Part shown: in pieces, positions 53,029 through 60,392 of the stretch | Layout of the letters: each line of letters begins with the position of its first letter | Position numbering within the stretch: position 1 is the first letter of the stretch | From: Novosphingobium sp. | Lineage (GTDB): Bacteria; Pseudomonadota; Alphaproteobacteria; Sphingomonadales; Sphingomonadaceae | DNA length: 64,000 bases | Direction: 5' to 3' | Assembly: GCA_024236235.1 (NCBI GenBank) | Contig: JACKKV010000002.1 | Span: forward strand, 124,001 to 188,000 | The notes under the pieces: model-generated | What the model was told of the DNA's origin: nothing | The model's database searches: none | Seen by the model: the letters and a program-made list of their open reading frames with translations, nothing else | Program-made: the position numbers and the translations under genes

Positions 53029-53783
53029 TGATGGCTGACGAGAACAACACCGAAAACACCGAAACCCCGGTCGTGGAAGCGGGCGCCGAAGCGGCAGCTG
53101 CGGTTGAAGCGGCACCGGGTGATGCGGGCGAAGCGCGTGGTCGCGGCGGCCGTGGCCGTGGTGGCGGGCGTGACGATCGCGGCGGTGGCCGTGGTCGCGG
53201 CCGTGGCGGGCGTGACGATCGCCGTGGGCGCGGTCAGGAAGAAGAAGGCGACGAGCTGATCGAAAAGCTCGTCCACATCAACCGCGTCTCGAAGACGGTG
53301 AAGGGCGGCAAGCGCTTCGGTTTCGCCGCGCTGGTCGTGGTAGGTGACGGTTCGGGCCGCGTCGGCTTCGGTCATGGCAAGGCGCGCGAAGTGCCCGAAG
53401 CCATCACCAAGGCAACCGCCGCCGCCAAGAAGAAGATGATCCGCGTGCCGCTGAAGGAAGGCCGCACGCTGCATCATGACGGCAAGGGCCGCTTCGGTGC
53501 GGGCAAGGTCAATCTGCGTTCGGCTCCGGCCGGGACCGGGATCATCGCCGGTGGCCCGATGCGCGCCGTGTTCGAAAGCCTGGGCGTGGCGGACGTCGTC
53601 ACCAAGTCGGTCGGCACGTCGAACCCCTACAACATGATCCGCGCCACCTTTGATGCGCTGACTCACCAGACTTCGCCGAAGTCGGTGGCCCAGCGCCGTG
53701 GCAAGAAGGTCGCCGACCTGCTCGGTCGCGGCGGCGCCAGCGAAGCCGAGGCGGAAGCCGACGCTGCGGCAATTGTGGAGTAA
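53028..53783 (+). CDS. rpsE: 30S ribosomal protein S5 with Arg/Gly-rich N-terminal extension
   Basis: The 251-residue S5 is about 85 residues longer than the enterobacterial protein. Its core from about residue 75 is normal (LIEKLVHINRVSKTVKGGKRFGF, double-stranded-RNA-binding fold). The extension has an acidic Ala/Glu part (residues 3-36), then an RG-rich part (37-69) with repeated GRGG and GGRDDR units. A 20-base direct repeat (53161-53180 and 53203-53222, 42 bases apart, in frame) shows that it grew by duplication. RGG tails usually bind RNA; the role here is unknown. Confidence 0.96.
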   Translation: MMADENNTENTETPVVEAGAEAAAAVEAAPGDAGEARGRGGRGRGGGRDDRGGGRGRGRGGRDDRRGRGQEEEGDELIEKLVHINRVSKTVKGGKRFGFAALVVVGDGSGRVGFGHGKAREVPEAITKATAAAKKKMIRVPLKEGRTLHHDGKGRFGAGKVNLRSAPAGTGIIAGGPMRAVFESLGVADVVTKSVGTSNPYNMIRATFDALTHQTSPKSVAQRRGKKVADLLGRGGASEAEAEADAAAIVE

Positions 53784-53789
53784 CCGGCC

Positions 53790-53966
53790 ATGGCAAAAAT
53801 CAAGATCAAGCAGATCGGTTCGCCGATCCGCCGCCCCTCCCGTCAGAAGGAAATCCTGATCGGTCTGGGGCTGGGCAAGATGCATCGCGTGGTCGAGGTG
53901 GAAGACACCGCCGAAGTGCGCGGCGCGATCGCCAAGCTGCCGCATATGGTTGAAGTGGTCGGCTGA
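53790..53966 (+). CDS. rpmD: 50S ribosomal protein L30
   Basis: The 58-residue protein MAKIKIKQIGSPIRRPSRQK... ends LPHMVEVVG and matches short bacterial L30 with GLGLGKMHRVVEVEDT. It starts six bases after rpsE. An intrinsic terminator follows, which is unexpected in the middle of the spc operon. Confidence 0.95.
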   Translation: MAKIKIKQIGSPIRRPSRQKEILIGLGLGKMHRVVEVEDTAEVRGAIAKLPHMVEVVG

Positions 53967-53994
53967 CCGCTTTTACCAGCGCTGCACAACAGAG

Positions 53995-54028
53995 ACCCCG
54001 GCCATTGTGTCGGGGTTTTTCTTTTTGT
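53995..54028 (+). terminator. Intrinsic terminator inside the spc operon, after rpmD
   Basis: ACCCCG and CGGGGT form a 6-bp stem with loop GCCATTGTGT, followed by TTTTTCTTTTTG. It lies 28 bases after the rpmD stop and upstream of the methyltransferase gene. Confidence 0.8.
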
Positions 54029-54090
54029 CTCCCGGGCCGGTTGTGCTTACCTTGGTTAGAGCCAGTTGGGGGAATTGAAAAGTTGAAGCA

Positions 54091-54738
54091 ATGTGCGATT
54101 TGCGTAACTACACTTATCTCGATTATTGCTCAGCGCCTGACCCAAGCCATCGCCCGATGTACCTGCGTCATGTACTCGGACTTCTTTCCCAGATTGAACG
54201 CGGCGCAAAAATTCTCGACGCCGGATGTGGCGGTGGGGATTTTGCGATCGGCCTGCATGAGGCGGGTTATGAGGTATTTGGCTCGGATTTGTCTGTTAGC
54301 GCCATTGCCCATGCGCGAGCTGCAGGCACTGGACGTTATGAGGTCACTTCGCTCTACGATCATCTGGCAGAACCATTTGAAATCAATTATTTCGACGCGA
54401 TTGTTTGTGTAGAAGTAATTGAGCATCTCTATTCGCCGGCACGCTTTGTCATGCGGGCCCACGAGGCGCTGCGGCCAGGTGGCCTGTTAATCGTGTCGAC
54501 GCCCTACTGGGGTTATTTGAAGAACGTCGTACTTGCACTGACAAATCGCATGGATCGCGCCCTCACGGTGTTATGGGAGGGCGGGCACATCAAGCATTTC
54601 TCGCGCACGACGCTTACCAAGCTGATGGAGCAGCAGGGATTTCAAACGGTCAAGTTCATAGGCTGTGGCGAGGGGTGGCGCGCGCATGCGCCCTATCTTT
54701 GGAACGGGATGTTGATGGCATTTCGCAAACCGGGTTGA
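54091..54738 (+). CDS. Class I SAM-dependent methyltransferase inserted in the spc operon
   Basis: The 215-residue protein is a complete Rossmann-type methyltransferase of the UbiG/Methyltransf_11/23 kind: motif I ILDAGCGGGDFAIGL (41-55), the acidic motif II SDLS (65-68), FDAIVCVEVIEHLYSP (101-116) and the post-core LRPGGLLIVSTPYWGYLKN. The ending (HIKHFSRTTLTKLMEQQGF) resembles small-molecule or lipid methyltransferases. The gene is much less GC-rich than its ribosomal neighbours: bases 54361-54420 hold 21 G or C in 60. The composition and the unusual position suggest acquisition. Substrate unknown. Confidence 0.85.
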   Translation: MCDLRNYTYLDYCSAPDPSHRPMYLRHVLGLLSQIERGAKILDAGCGGGDFAIGLHEAGYEVFGSDLSVSAIAHARAAGTGRYEVTSLYDHLAEPFEINYFDAIVCVEVIEHLYSPARFVMRAHEALRPGGLLIVSTPYWGYLKNVVLALTNRMDRALTVLWEGGHIKHFSRTTLTKLMEQQGFQTVKFIGCGEGWRAHAPYLWNGMLMAFRKPG

Positions 54739-54744
54739 GAGCTG

Positions 54745-54773
54745 TTGCATCTGGGATGCAGGGCGGCTAAGGG
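54745..54773 (+). promoter_or_regulatory. Candidate promoter of rplO-secY-adk
   Basis: TTGCAT (54745-54750) and TAAGGG (54768-54773) are 17 bases apart, followed by CGCGCC, a pattern like that at the rpsL candidate. It lies between the methyltransferase stop and rplO. Confidence 0.4.
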
Positions 54774-54818
54774 CGCGCCTTCCCATCAGCGCGAACAAAG
54801 CGAAAGCGAGTGCACACT

Positions 54819-55313
54819 ATGAAACTAAACGATCTTCGTGACAATGACGGCGCCCGCAAGGGCCGCATGCGGGTTGGCCGCGGTATCGGCTCGGGCAAGG
54901 GCAAGACCAGCGGTCGCGGCCAGAAGGGCCAGAAGAGCCGCTCCGGCGTTGCCGTAAAGGGCTTCGAAGGCGGCCAGATGCCGCTGCACATGCGCATCCC
55001 GAAGCGCGGCTTCAACAATCCGTTCGGCAAGGATTATGCCGAAGTGAACCTGGGCATGGTCCAGAAGTTCATCGATGCGGGCAAGCTCGACGCCAAGGGT
55101 GTGGTCGATCAGGCCGCGCTGCAGGCTGCTGGCCTTGCCCGTGGCGGCAAGGATGGCGTGCGCCTGCTCGGCAAGGGTGAAATCACCACCAAGGTCAGCT
55201 TCCGGGTCGCAGGCGCCAGCAAGGGCGCGGTCGCCGCAGTGGAAAAGGCCGGCGGTTCGGTGGAAGTCACCGCCCCCGCGAAAGCCGCCAAAACGGCTGA
55301 CGTTTCCGAATAA
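54819..55313 (+). CDS. rplO: 50S ribosomal protein L15
   Basis: The 164-residue L15 has the glycine-rich start (GRGIGSGKGKTSGRGQKGQKSRSG) and GFEGGQMPLHMRIPKRGF. ATG at 54819 (MKLNDLRDN) is the conserved start. It is normally next to rpmD; here a methyltransferase gene and a terminator intervene. Confidence 0.97.
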   Translation: MKLNDLRDNDGARKGRMRVGRGIGSGKGKTSGRGQKGQKSRSGVAVKGFEGGQMPLHMRIPKRGFNNPFGKDYAEVNLGMVQKFIDAGKLDAKGVVDQAALQAAGLARGGKDGVRLLGKGEITTKVSFRVAGASKGAVAAVEKAGGSVEVTAPAKAAKTADVSE

Positions 55314-55434
55314 TCCCGCATAAGGGCGCTGGCGGGGTGTTCCTATCCCCGTCCGCGCCCTATATGGGCTGCCTTCCTATCCATGCGGGAGGTAGCCCGA
55401 AGGGCTGCGGCCCCTGACAAGGCTGGTCTGTTCG

Positions 55435-56799
55435 ATGGCATCACGCGCCGACAATCTTGCGAGCAATCTCAATCTCGCCAATTTCTCCAAGGCGACGGAG
55501 CTGAAGAAACGTATCTGGTTCACCATCGGTGCGCTGGTCGTGTTCCGTTTTCTCAGCTTCGTGCCGCTGCCTGGCGTCAATCCGCTGATCCTGCAGGATC
55601 TCTATGCGCAGACACGCGGCGGGGTGCTGGACCTGTTTAACACCTTCTCGGGCGGCAGCCTTGAACGGATGAGCCTGATTGCGCTGGGCATCATGCCTTA
55701 CATCACCGCTTCCATCGTGGTGCAGCTGGCCGGATCGCTGCACCCCACGCTGATCGCACTGAAGAAGGAAGGCGAAAGCGGGCGCAAGAAGCTGAACCAG
55801 TACACGCGCTATGGCACGGTCGGGCTGACCATCATTCAGGGCTGGTTCGTGGCGTCCGGGCTTGAGGCCTATGGCGCGCAGAGCGGGCTGCAGGCCGTGG
55901 TCGATCCCGGCTACATGTTCCGCGTCGGCGCGGTCATCAGCCTGGTTGGCGGCACCATGTTCCTGCTGTGGCTGGGCGAACAGATAACCAGCCGCGGCAT
56001 TGGCAACGGCGTTTCGCTGATCATCATGGCGGGCATCATCGCCCAGTTCCCGACCTTCATCGCCAACCTGTTCGAGGGCGGGCGTTCCGGCTCCATCAGC
56101 GCCTTCGTGATCGTCGGGCTGGTGTTTATGATCGTGGGCCTGATCCTGTTCATCGCCTTCATGGAGCGGGCGCAGCGCCGCCTGCTGATCCAGTATCCCA
56201 AGCGCGCGACGCAGCGCGGCATGATGCAGGCGGACCGCAGCCATTTGCCGCTCAAGATCAACACGGCCGGCGTGATCCCGCCGATCTTCGCCAGTTCGCT
56301 GCTGCTGCTGCCGCTGACCATCACCCAGTTTGCGGGCAATACGGTCAGCCCGGATTCGACCACGGGCGCGGTGATCGTGGCGCTGAACCAGTATCTGCGC
56401 CATGGCCAGCCGATCTACATGTTGCTTTACGCGGCGGGGATCATCTTCTTCACCTTCTTCTACACCGCAGTTGTCTTCAACCCTGAAGAGACGTCGGAAA
56501 ATCTCAAGCGCAACGGCGGCTTCATTCCGGGCATCCGGCCGGGCAAGAATACGGCCGATTATCTGGACTATGTCCTCACCCGCATCACCGTGATCGGCGC
56601 GCTTTACCTGACACTGGTCTGCGTGATTCCCGAATATATGATCGCGCAGACAGGTGTGCCGCTGTTCCTGGGTGGCACCAGCCTGCTGATCGTGGTGAAT
56701 GTGACGGTGGATACAATTACCCAGATCCAGTCCCACCTGCTTGCGCACCAGTATGGGGACCTTATCAAGAAGGCCAAGCTGAAAGGCCGCATGCGCTAG
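55435..56799 (+). CDS. secY: Preprotein translocase subunit SecY
   Basis: The 454-residue protein has ten membrane helices and the SecY signatures (FVPLPGVNPLILQD, LGIMPYITASIVVQLAG, VFNPEETSENLKRNGGFIPGIRPG). It is the channel of the Sec machinery. It follows rplO after 121 bases that hold a GC-rich AGGGCGC/GCGCCCT stem. Confidence 0.98.
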   Translation: MASRADNLASNLNLANFSKATELKKRIWFTIGALVVFRFLSFVPLPGVNPLILQDLYAQTRGGVLDLFNTFSGGSLERMSLIALGIMPYITASIVVQLAGSLHPTLIALKKEGESGRKKLNQYTRYGTVGLTIIQGWFVASGLEAYGAQSGLQAVVDPGYMFRVGAVISLVGGTMFLLWLGEQITSRGIGNGVSLIIMAGIIAQFPTFIANLFEGGRSGSISAFVIVGLVFMIVGLILFIAFMERAQRRLLIQYPKRATQRGMMQADRSHLPLKINTAGVIPPIFASSLLLLPLTITQFAGNTVSPDSTTGAVIVALNQYLRHGQPIYMLLYAAGIIFFTFFYTAVVFNPEETSENLKRNGGFIPGIRPGKNTADYLDYVLTRITVIGALYLTLVCVIPEYMIAQTGVPLFLGGTSLLIVVNVTVDTITQIQSHLLAHQYGDLIKKAKLKGRMR

Positions 56800-56828
56800 G
56801 CACGCATGAAACTGGGGAGCGGACGCAC

Positions 56829-57476
56829 GTGAACATCATCCTCCTTGGCCCTCCGGGCGCAGGCAAGGGCACGCAGGCCCAGCGTCTGGTCGAACGCCAC
56901 GGGATGCGCCAGCTTTCGACGGGCGACATGCTGCGCGCTGCGGTCAAGGCCGAAACACCGGTCGGGCTGCAGGCCAAGGCCGTGATGGAGCGGGGCGAGC
57001 TGGTTTCCGATGACATCGTCTCTGCGCTGATCGATGCGGAGCTGGCCGCGCTTGACCCCGCCATTGGCGTGATCTTCGACGGCTATCCGCGCACCGCCCC
57101 GCAGGCCCGTTCGCTGGACGAGTTGCTGGCCAGCCATGGCCGTGCGCTGGACCTGGTGATCGAACTCGAAGTGAACGAGGATGCGCTGGTCGAACGGATC
57201 ACCGGCCGGTTCACCTGTGCCGGTTGCGGCAAGGGCTATCACGATACATTCGAACGGCCCGCCGTTGACGGTGTGTGCGACAAATGCGGCTCGACCGAAT
57301 TCAAGCGCCGTCCTGACGACAATGAAGAAACGGTGCGCACCCGCATGGTCGAATATCGGGCCAAGACCGCACCGATCCTGCCGATCTACGAAGCGCGTGC
57401 CATTGTGCGCCGGGTGGACGGCATGGCCGATATCGACGCGGTGACTGCCGCGCTCGAACGGCTCATCGCGGGCTGA
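56829..57476 (+). CDS. adk: Adenylate kinase with zinc-type lid
   Basis: The 215-residue enzyme converts AMP and ATP to two ADP. The P-loop is GPPGAGKGTQ, the AMP site contains STGDMLR and FDGYPRT. The lid carries four cysteines (130, 133, 150 and 153: CAGC and CDKC), so it should bind structural zinc, as in many Gram-positive enzymes. The start is GTG at 56829. Confidence 0.97.
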   Translation: MNIILLGPPGAGKGTQAQRLVERHGMRQLSTGDMLRAAVKAETPVGLQAKAVMERGELVSDDIVSALIDAELAALDPAIGVIFDGYPRTAPQARSLDELLASHGRALDLVIELEVNEDALVERITGRFTCAGCGKGYHDTFERPAVDGVCDKCGSTEFKRRPDDNEETVRTRMVEYRAKTAPILPIYEARAIVRRVDGMADIDAVTAALERLIAG

Positions 57477-57819
57477 CCCCGCATCCGCTGCGGGCGGGCG
57501 CCGCCGGGCGGATCAGCAAAGTTTTGACGCTGCTGGCGCGATGGGTTATAGCATTGCTAACAGGGACGCTTGCCGCCAGTTCAGGTGGTCGTTCGCCGTG
57601 GGTGAATCCACGGTTGACGTTGCGCGCGAATCGCCTTAAGCGCTCTGTCCATTCGACATTTTGGGTGAGTCCGGCAGGCGTAAGCCATTTGCGCGCCAAC
57701 CGGGCTTTTTTCCGTTCTGTAAATGTCGGATTTTACGCGTTGAGATAGGGGGCGCCCGATCCGTTGCAGCCAAGGCCGCGCCGGATTTCGTTAAACCCCC
57801 TGTGGAGCAGGAGAATAAA
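57477..57819 (+). promoter_or_regulatory. Leader and promoter region of the alpha operon
   Basis: These 343 bases contain no supported gene. They hold a good promoter (57524-57552) and a leader of about 260 bases before rpsM. The leader could carry a regulatory site, but I could not draw an S4-type pseudoknot; rpsD is not in this operon. Confidence 0.55.
57524..57552 (+). promoter_or_regulatory. Promoter of rpsM-rpsK-rpoA-rplQ
   Basis: TTGACG (57524-57529) and TATAGC (57547-57552) are spaced by 17 bases. This is the best promoter match in the ribosomal cluster and lies 48 bases after the adk stop. Confidence 0.7.
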
Positions 57820-58188
57820 GTGGCTCGTATTGCCGGGGTGAATATCCCCACGAACAAGCGCGTGATCGTCGCGCTGACCTATATTCACGGAATTGGCGCC
57901 AAGTCGGCGAAGGAAATCGCGGACAAGCTGGGCATTGACCACGCGCGCCGCGTGCAGGATCTTTCCGACCAGGAAGTGCTGCAGATCCGTGAAACGATCG
58001 ATGCCGATTTCCTCGTCGAGGGCGATCTTCGCCGCGAAACGGCGATGAACATCAAGCGCCTGATGGACCTGGCCTGCTATCGCGGGTTGCGCCACCGCAA
58101 GGGCCTGCCCGTTCGCGGCCAGCGCACGCACACCAACGCCCGCACCCGCAAGGGCAAGGCAAAACCGATCGCAGGCAAGAAGAAGTAA
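57820..58188 (+). CDS. rpsM: 30S ribosomal protein S13
   Basis: The 122-residue S13 has ARIAGVNIPTNKRVIVALTYIHGIG and the C-terminal GLRHRKGLPVRGQRTHTNARTRKGK. The start is GTG at 57820, set by the AGGAG just upstream; the longer open frame from 57661 runs through the leader. rpmJ, found here in enterobacteria, is absent, as is normal in alphaproteobacteria. Confidence 0.97.
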   Translation: MARIAGVNIPTNKRVIVALTYIHGIGAKSAKEIADKLGIDHARRVQDLSDQEVLQIRETIDADFLVEGDLRRETAMNIKRLMDLACYRGLRHRKGLPVRGQRTHTNARTRKGKAKPIAGKKK

Positions 58189-58241
58189 GCGGACGCTCAG
58201 CGTAACCGCATTTCTTTCAGTCAAACAACAGGATAGGCACC

Positions 58242-58631
58242 ATGGCACGCGAACCCCAGCGCATTAAGCGCCGCGAGCGGAAAAACATCTCCAGCGGCGT
58301 CGCGCATGTGAACGCCAGTTTCAACAATACCATGATTACCATCACCGATGCCCAGGGCAATGCGATCAGCTGGTCCTCGGCCGGGATGATGGGCTTCAAG
58401 GGCAGCCGCAAGTCGACCCCCTATGCCGCGCAGGTGGCAGCGGATGACGCCGGCAAGAAAGCCGCCGAACACGGCGTGCGCACCCTGGAAGTGGAAGTGA
58501 AGGGTCCGGGTTCGGGTCGCGAAAGCGCGCTGCGCGCCCTGCAGGCGGTGGGTTTCACCATCACCTCCATTCGCGACGTCACCCCGATCCCGCATAATGG
58601 TGTGAGGCCGTCCAAACGCCGCCGCGTCTGA
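58242..58631 (+). CDS. rpsK: 30S ribosomal protein S11
   Basis: The 129-residue S11 shows GVAHVNASFNNTMITITDAQGN and the signature VRTLEVEVKGPGSGRESALRALQ. It lies on the platform near the mRNA exit. Confidence 0.98.
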   Translation: MAREPQRIKRRERKNISSGVAHVNASFNNTMITITDAQGNAISWSSAGMMGFKGSRKSTPYAAQVAADDAGKKAAEHGVRTLEVEVKGPGSGRESALRALQAVGFTITSIRDVTPIPHNGVRPSKRRRV

Positions 58632-58738
58632 TTTCGAACCTGCCCGGCGGCCCGGTTGCCGCCGCTCCCTCGGATCGGCCGCGGCGTAGTGAAACGTCAG
58701 CGGCCGTTGCCGTCAGAATCTTACCTTAGGGGAAATTC

Positions 58739-59794
58739 ATGTCCGTCAACATCAAGAACTGGCAGGAACTCAAGAAGCCCACCAATCTCGAAGTCAAGAC
58801 TGGTGGTGACAGCAAGCGCAAGGCAACCTTCGTCGCGGAACCGCTTGAGCGGGGCTATGGCCTCACGCTTGGCAACGCGCTGCGCCGTGTGCTGCTGTCC
58901 TCGCTTCAGGGTGCGGCCATCACCTCGATCAAGATTGAGAATGTGCTGCATGAGTTCTCCAGCCTTGCCGGCGTGCGTGAGGACGTCACGGATATCGTCC
59001 TCAACATCAAGCAGGTCGCGCTGAAGATGGAAGGCGAGGGCGCCAAGCGGCTTCAGCTTTCCGCCACCGGTCCGGCCGAAGTCAAGGCGGGCGATATCGC
59101 TGTCACCGGCGACATCGAGGTGCTGAACAAGGATCTGGTGATCTGCCATCTGGACGATGGTGCGACACTGAACATGGAACTGACCGCCGATATCGGCAAG
59201 GGTTATGTCCCTGCGGTGCAGAACCGTCCGGTTGACGCGCCGATCGGCCTGATCCCGGTCGACTCGCTCTATTCGCCGGTTCGCCAGGTCAGCTACAAGG
59301 TCGAGAATGCCCGCGTCGGGCAAGAGCTTGACTATGACAAGCTCAGCCTGACGGTGGAAACTGACGGCACGGTGACCCCGGAAGATGCGGTGGCTTATGC
59401 CGCGCGCATCCTGCAGGATCAGCTGGCGCTGTTCGTCCATTTCGAGGATGCCATTCCGCAGGGTGGTTCGCCGATGATCGGCGTTGCCGCGCAGCCCGAA
59501 GAATCGGATGCCAACCAGCTCAACCGCTATCTGCTCAAGAAGGTGGACGAACTGGAACTGTCCGTGCGTTCGGCCAATTGCCTCAAGAACGACAACATCA
59601 TCTACATTGGCGATCTGGTCCAGAAGACCGAGGCGGAAATGCTGCGTACGCCGAATTTCGGCCGCAAGTCGCTCAATGAAATCAAGGAAGTGTTGTCCAG
59701 CATGGGCCTGCGGCTCGGCATGGACATCCCCGGCTGGCCGCCCGAGAATATCGAGGAAATGGCCAAGAAGCTGGAACAGGAACTGCTGGGTTAA
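58739..59794 (+). CDS. rpoA: RNA polymerase subunit alpha
   Basis: The 351-residue alpha has the N-terminal dimerisation domain (EPLERGYGLTLGNALRRVLLSSLQGAA) and the C-terminal domain (ELELSVRSANCLKNDNIIYIGDLVQ) that contacts UP elements and activators. It follows rpsK by 107 bases. Confidence 0.98.
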   Translation: MSVNIKNWQELKKPTNLEVKTGGDSKRKATFVAEPLERGYGLTLGNALRRVLLSSLQGAAITSIKIENVLHEFSSLAGVREDVTDIVLNIKQVALKMEGEGAKRLQLSATGPAEVKAGDIAVTGDIEVLNKDLVICHLDDGATLNMELTADIGKGYVPAVQNRPVDAPIGLIPVDSLYSPVRQVSYKVENARVGQELDYDKLSLTVETDGTVTPEDAVAYAARILQDQLALFVHFEDAIPQGGSPMIGVAAQPEESDANQLNRYLLKKVDELELSVRSANCLKNDNIIYIGDLVQKTEAEMLRTPNFGRKSLNEIKEVLSSMGLRLGMDIPGWPPENIEEMAKKLEQELLG

Positions 59795-59880
59795 GACCCG
59801 CAACGGGTTTGGGCCGGACCCTTTCATCCGGCCTGCTACGGGCTACCTGACACGGGCCCATAACGAACGAGGAATGAGAC

Positions 59881-60303
59881 ATGCGTCACAAGATTTCGGG
59901 GCGGAAGCTCCAGCGCAAGACCGGTCACCGCAACGCGCTGTTGCGCAATATGGCGGCCGCGCTGATCAAGCACGAACAGATCCAGACCACCACGCCCAAG
60001 GCGCGCGAACTGCGCCCCTATGTCGAAAAGCTGATCACGCTGGCCAAGCGTGGCGGGCTGTCGAACCGCCGCCTGGTGCATGCCCGCCTGCTTGACGAAG
60101 CGCAGGAAAAGAAGCTGTTCGAAGTGCTGGCTGATCGTTTCAAGGGCCGTGAAGGCGGTTACACCCGCATCATCAAGGCCGGCATCCGTGCGTCTGACGC
60201 GGCACCGGTGGCGATCATCGAACTGGTCGACCGCGATGTCGATGCCAAGGGCCAGGACAGCGGCCCGGTGATGAGCCAGGAAGAGCTGGAAGCGATGGCC
60301 TGA
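59881..60303 (+). CDS. rplQ: 50S ribosomal protein L17
   Basis: The 140-residue L17 has MRHKISGRKLQRKTGHRNALLRNMAAALI, ITLAKRG and the usual C-terminal extension of alphaproteobacteria. It is the last gene of the alpha operon; a strong terminator follows. Confidence 0.97.
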   Translation: MRHKISGRKLQRKTGHRNALLRNMAAALIKHEQIQTTTPKARELRPYVEKLITLAKRGGLSNRRLVHARLLDEAQEKKLFEVLADRFKGREGGYTRIIKAGIRASDAAPVAIIELVDRDVDAKGQDSGPVMSQEELEAMA

Positions 60304-60333
60304 TCGGGCCGGTTGCAAATTTTCAGCAAGCCA

Positions 60334-60361
60334 TTGAAAGGGCGGTCGCGGATGCTAGCTT
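60334..60361 (+). promoter_or_regulatory. Possible promoter of the prolyl oligopeptidase gene overlapping the rplQ terminator
   Basis: TTGAAA (60334-60339, five of six to TTGACA) and TAGCTT (60356-60361) are 16 bases apart. Transcription would start in the 3' arm of the hairpin, so the new transcript could not form the terminator. Confidence 0.4.
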
Positions 60362-60377
60362 CGCGGCCGCTTTTTTT
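60342..60377 (+). terminator. Intrinsic terminator of the alpha operon
   Basis: GCGGTCGCG and CGCGGCCGC pair over nine positions (one G-T) around an 11-base loop and are followed by TTTTTTT. It ends only 15 bases before the next start codon. Confidence 0.85.
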
Positions 60378-60392
60378 GTTGGAGATGCTGAC

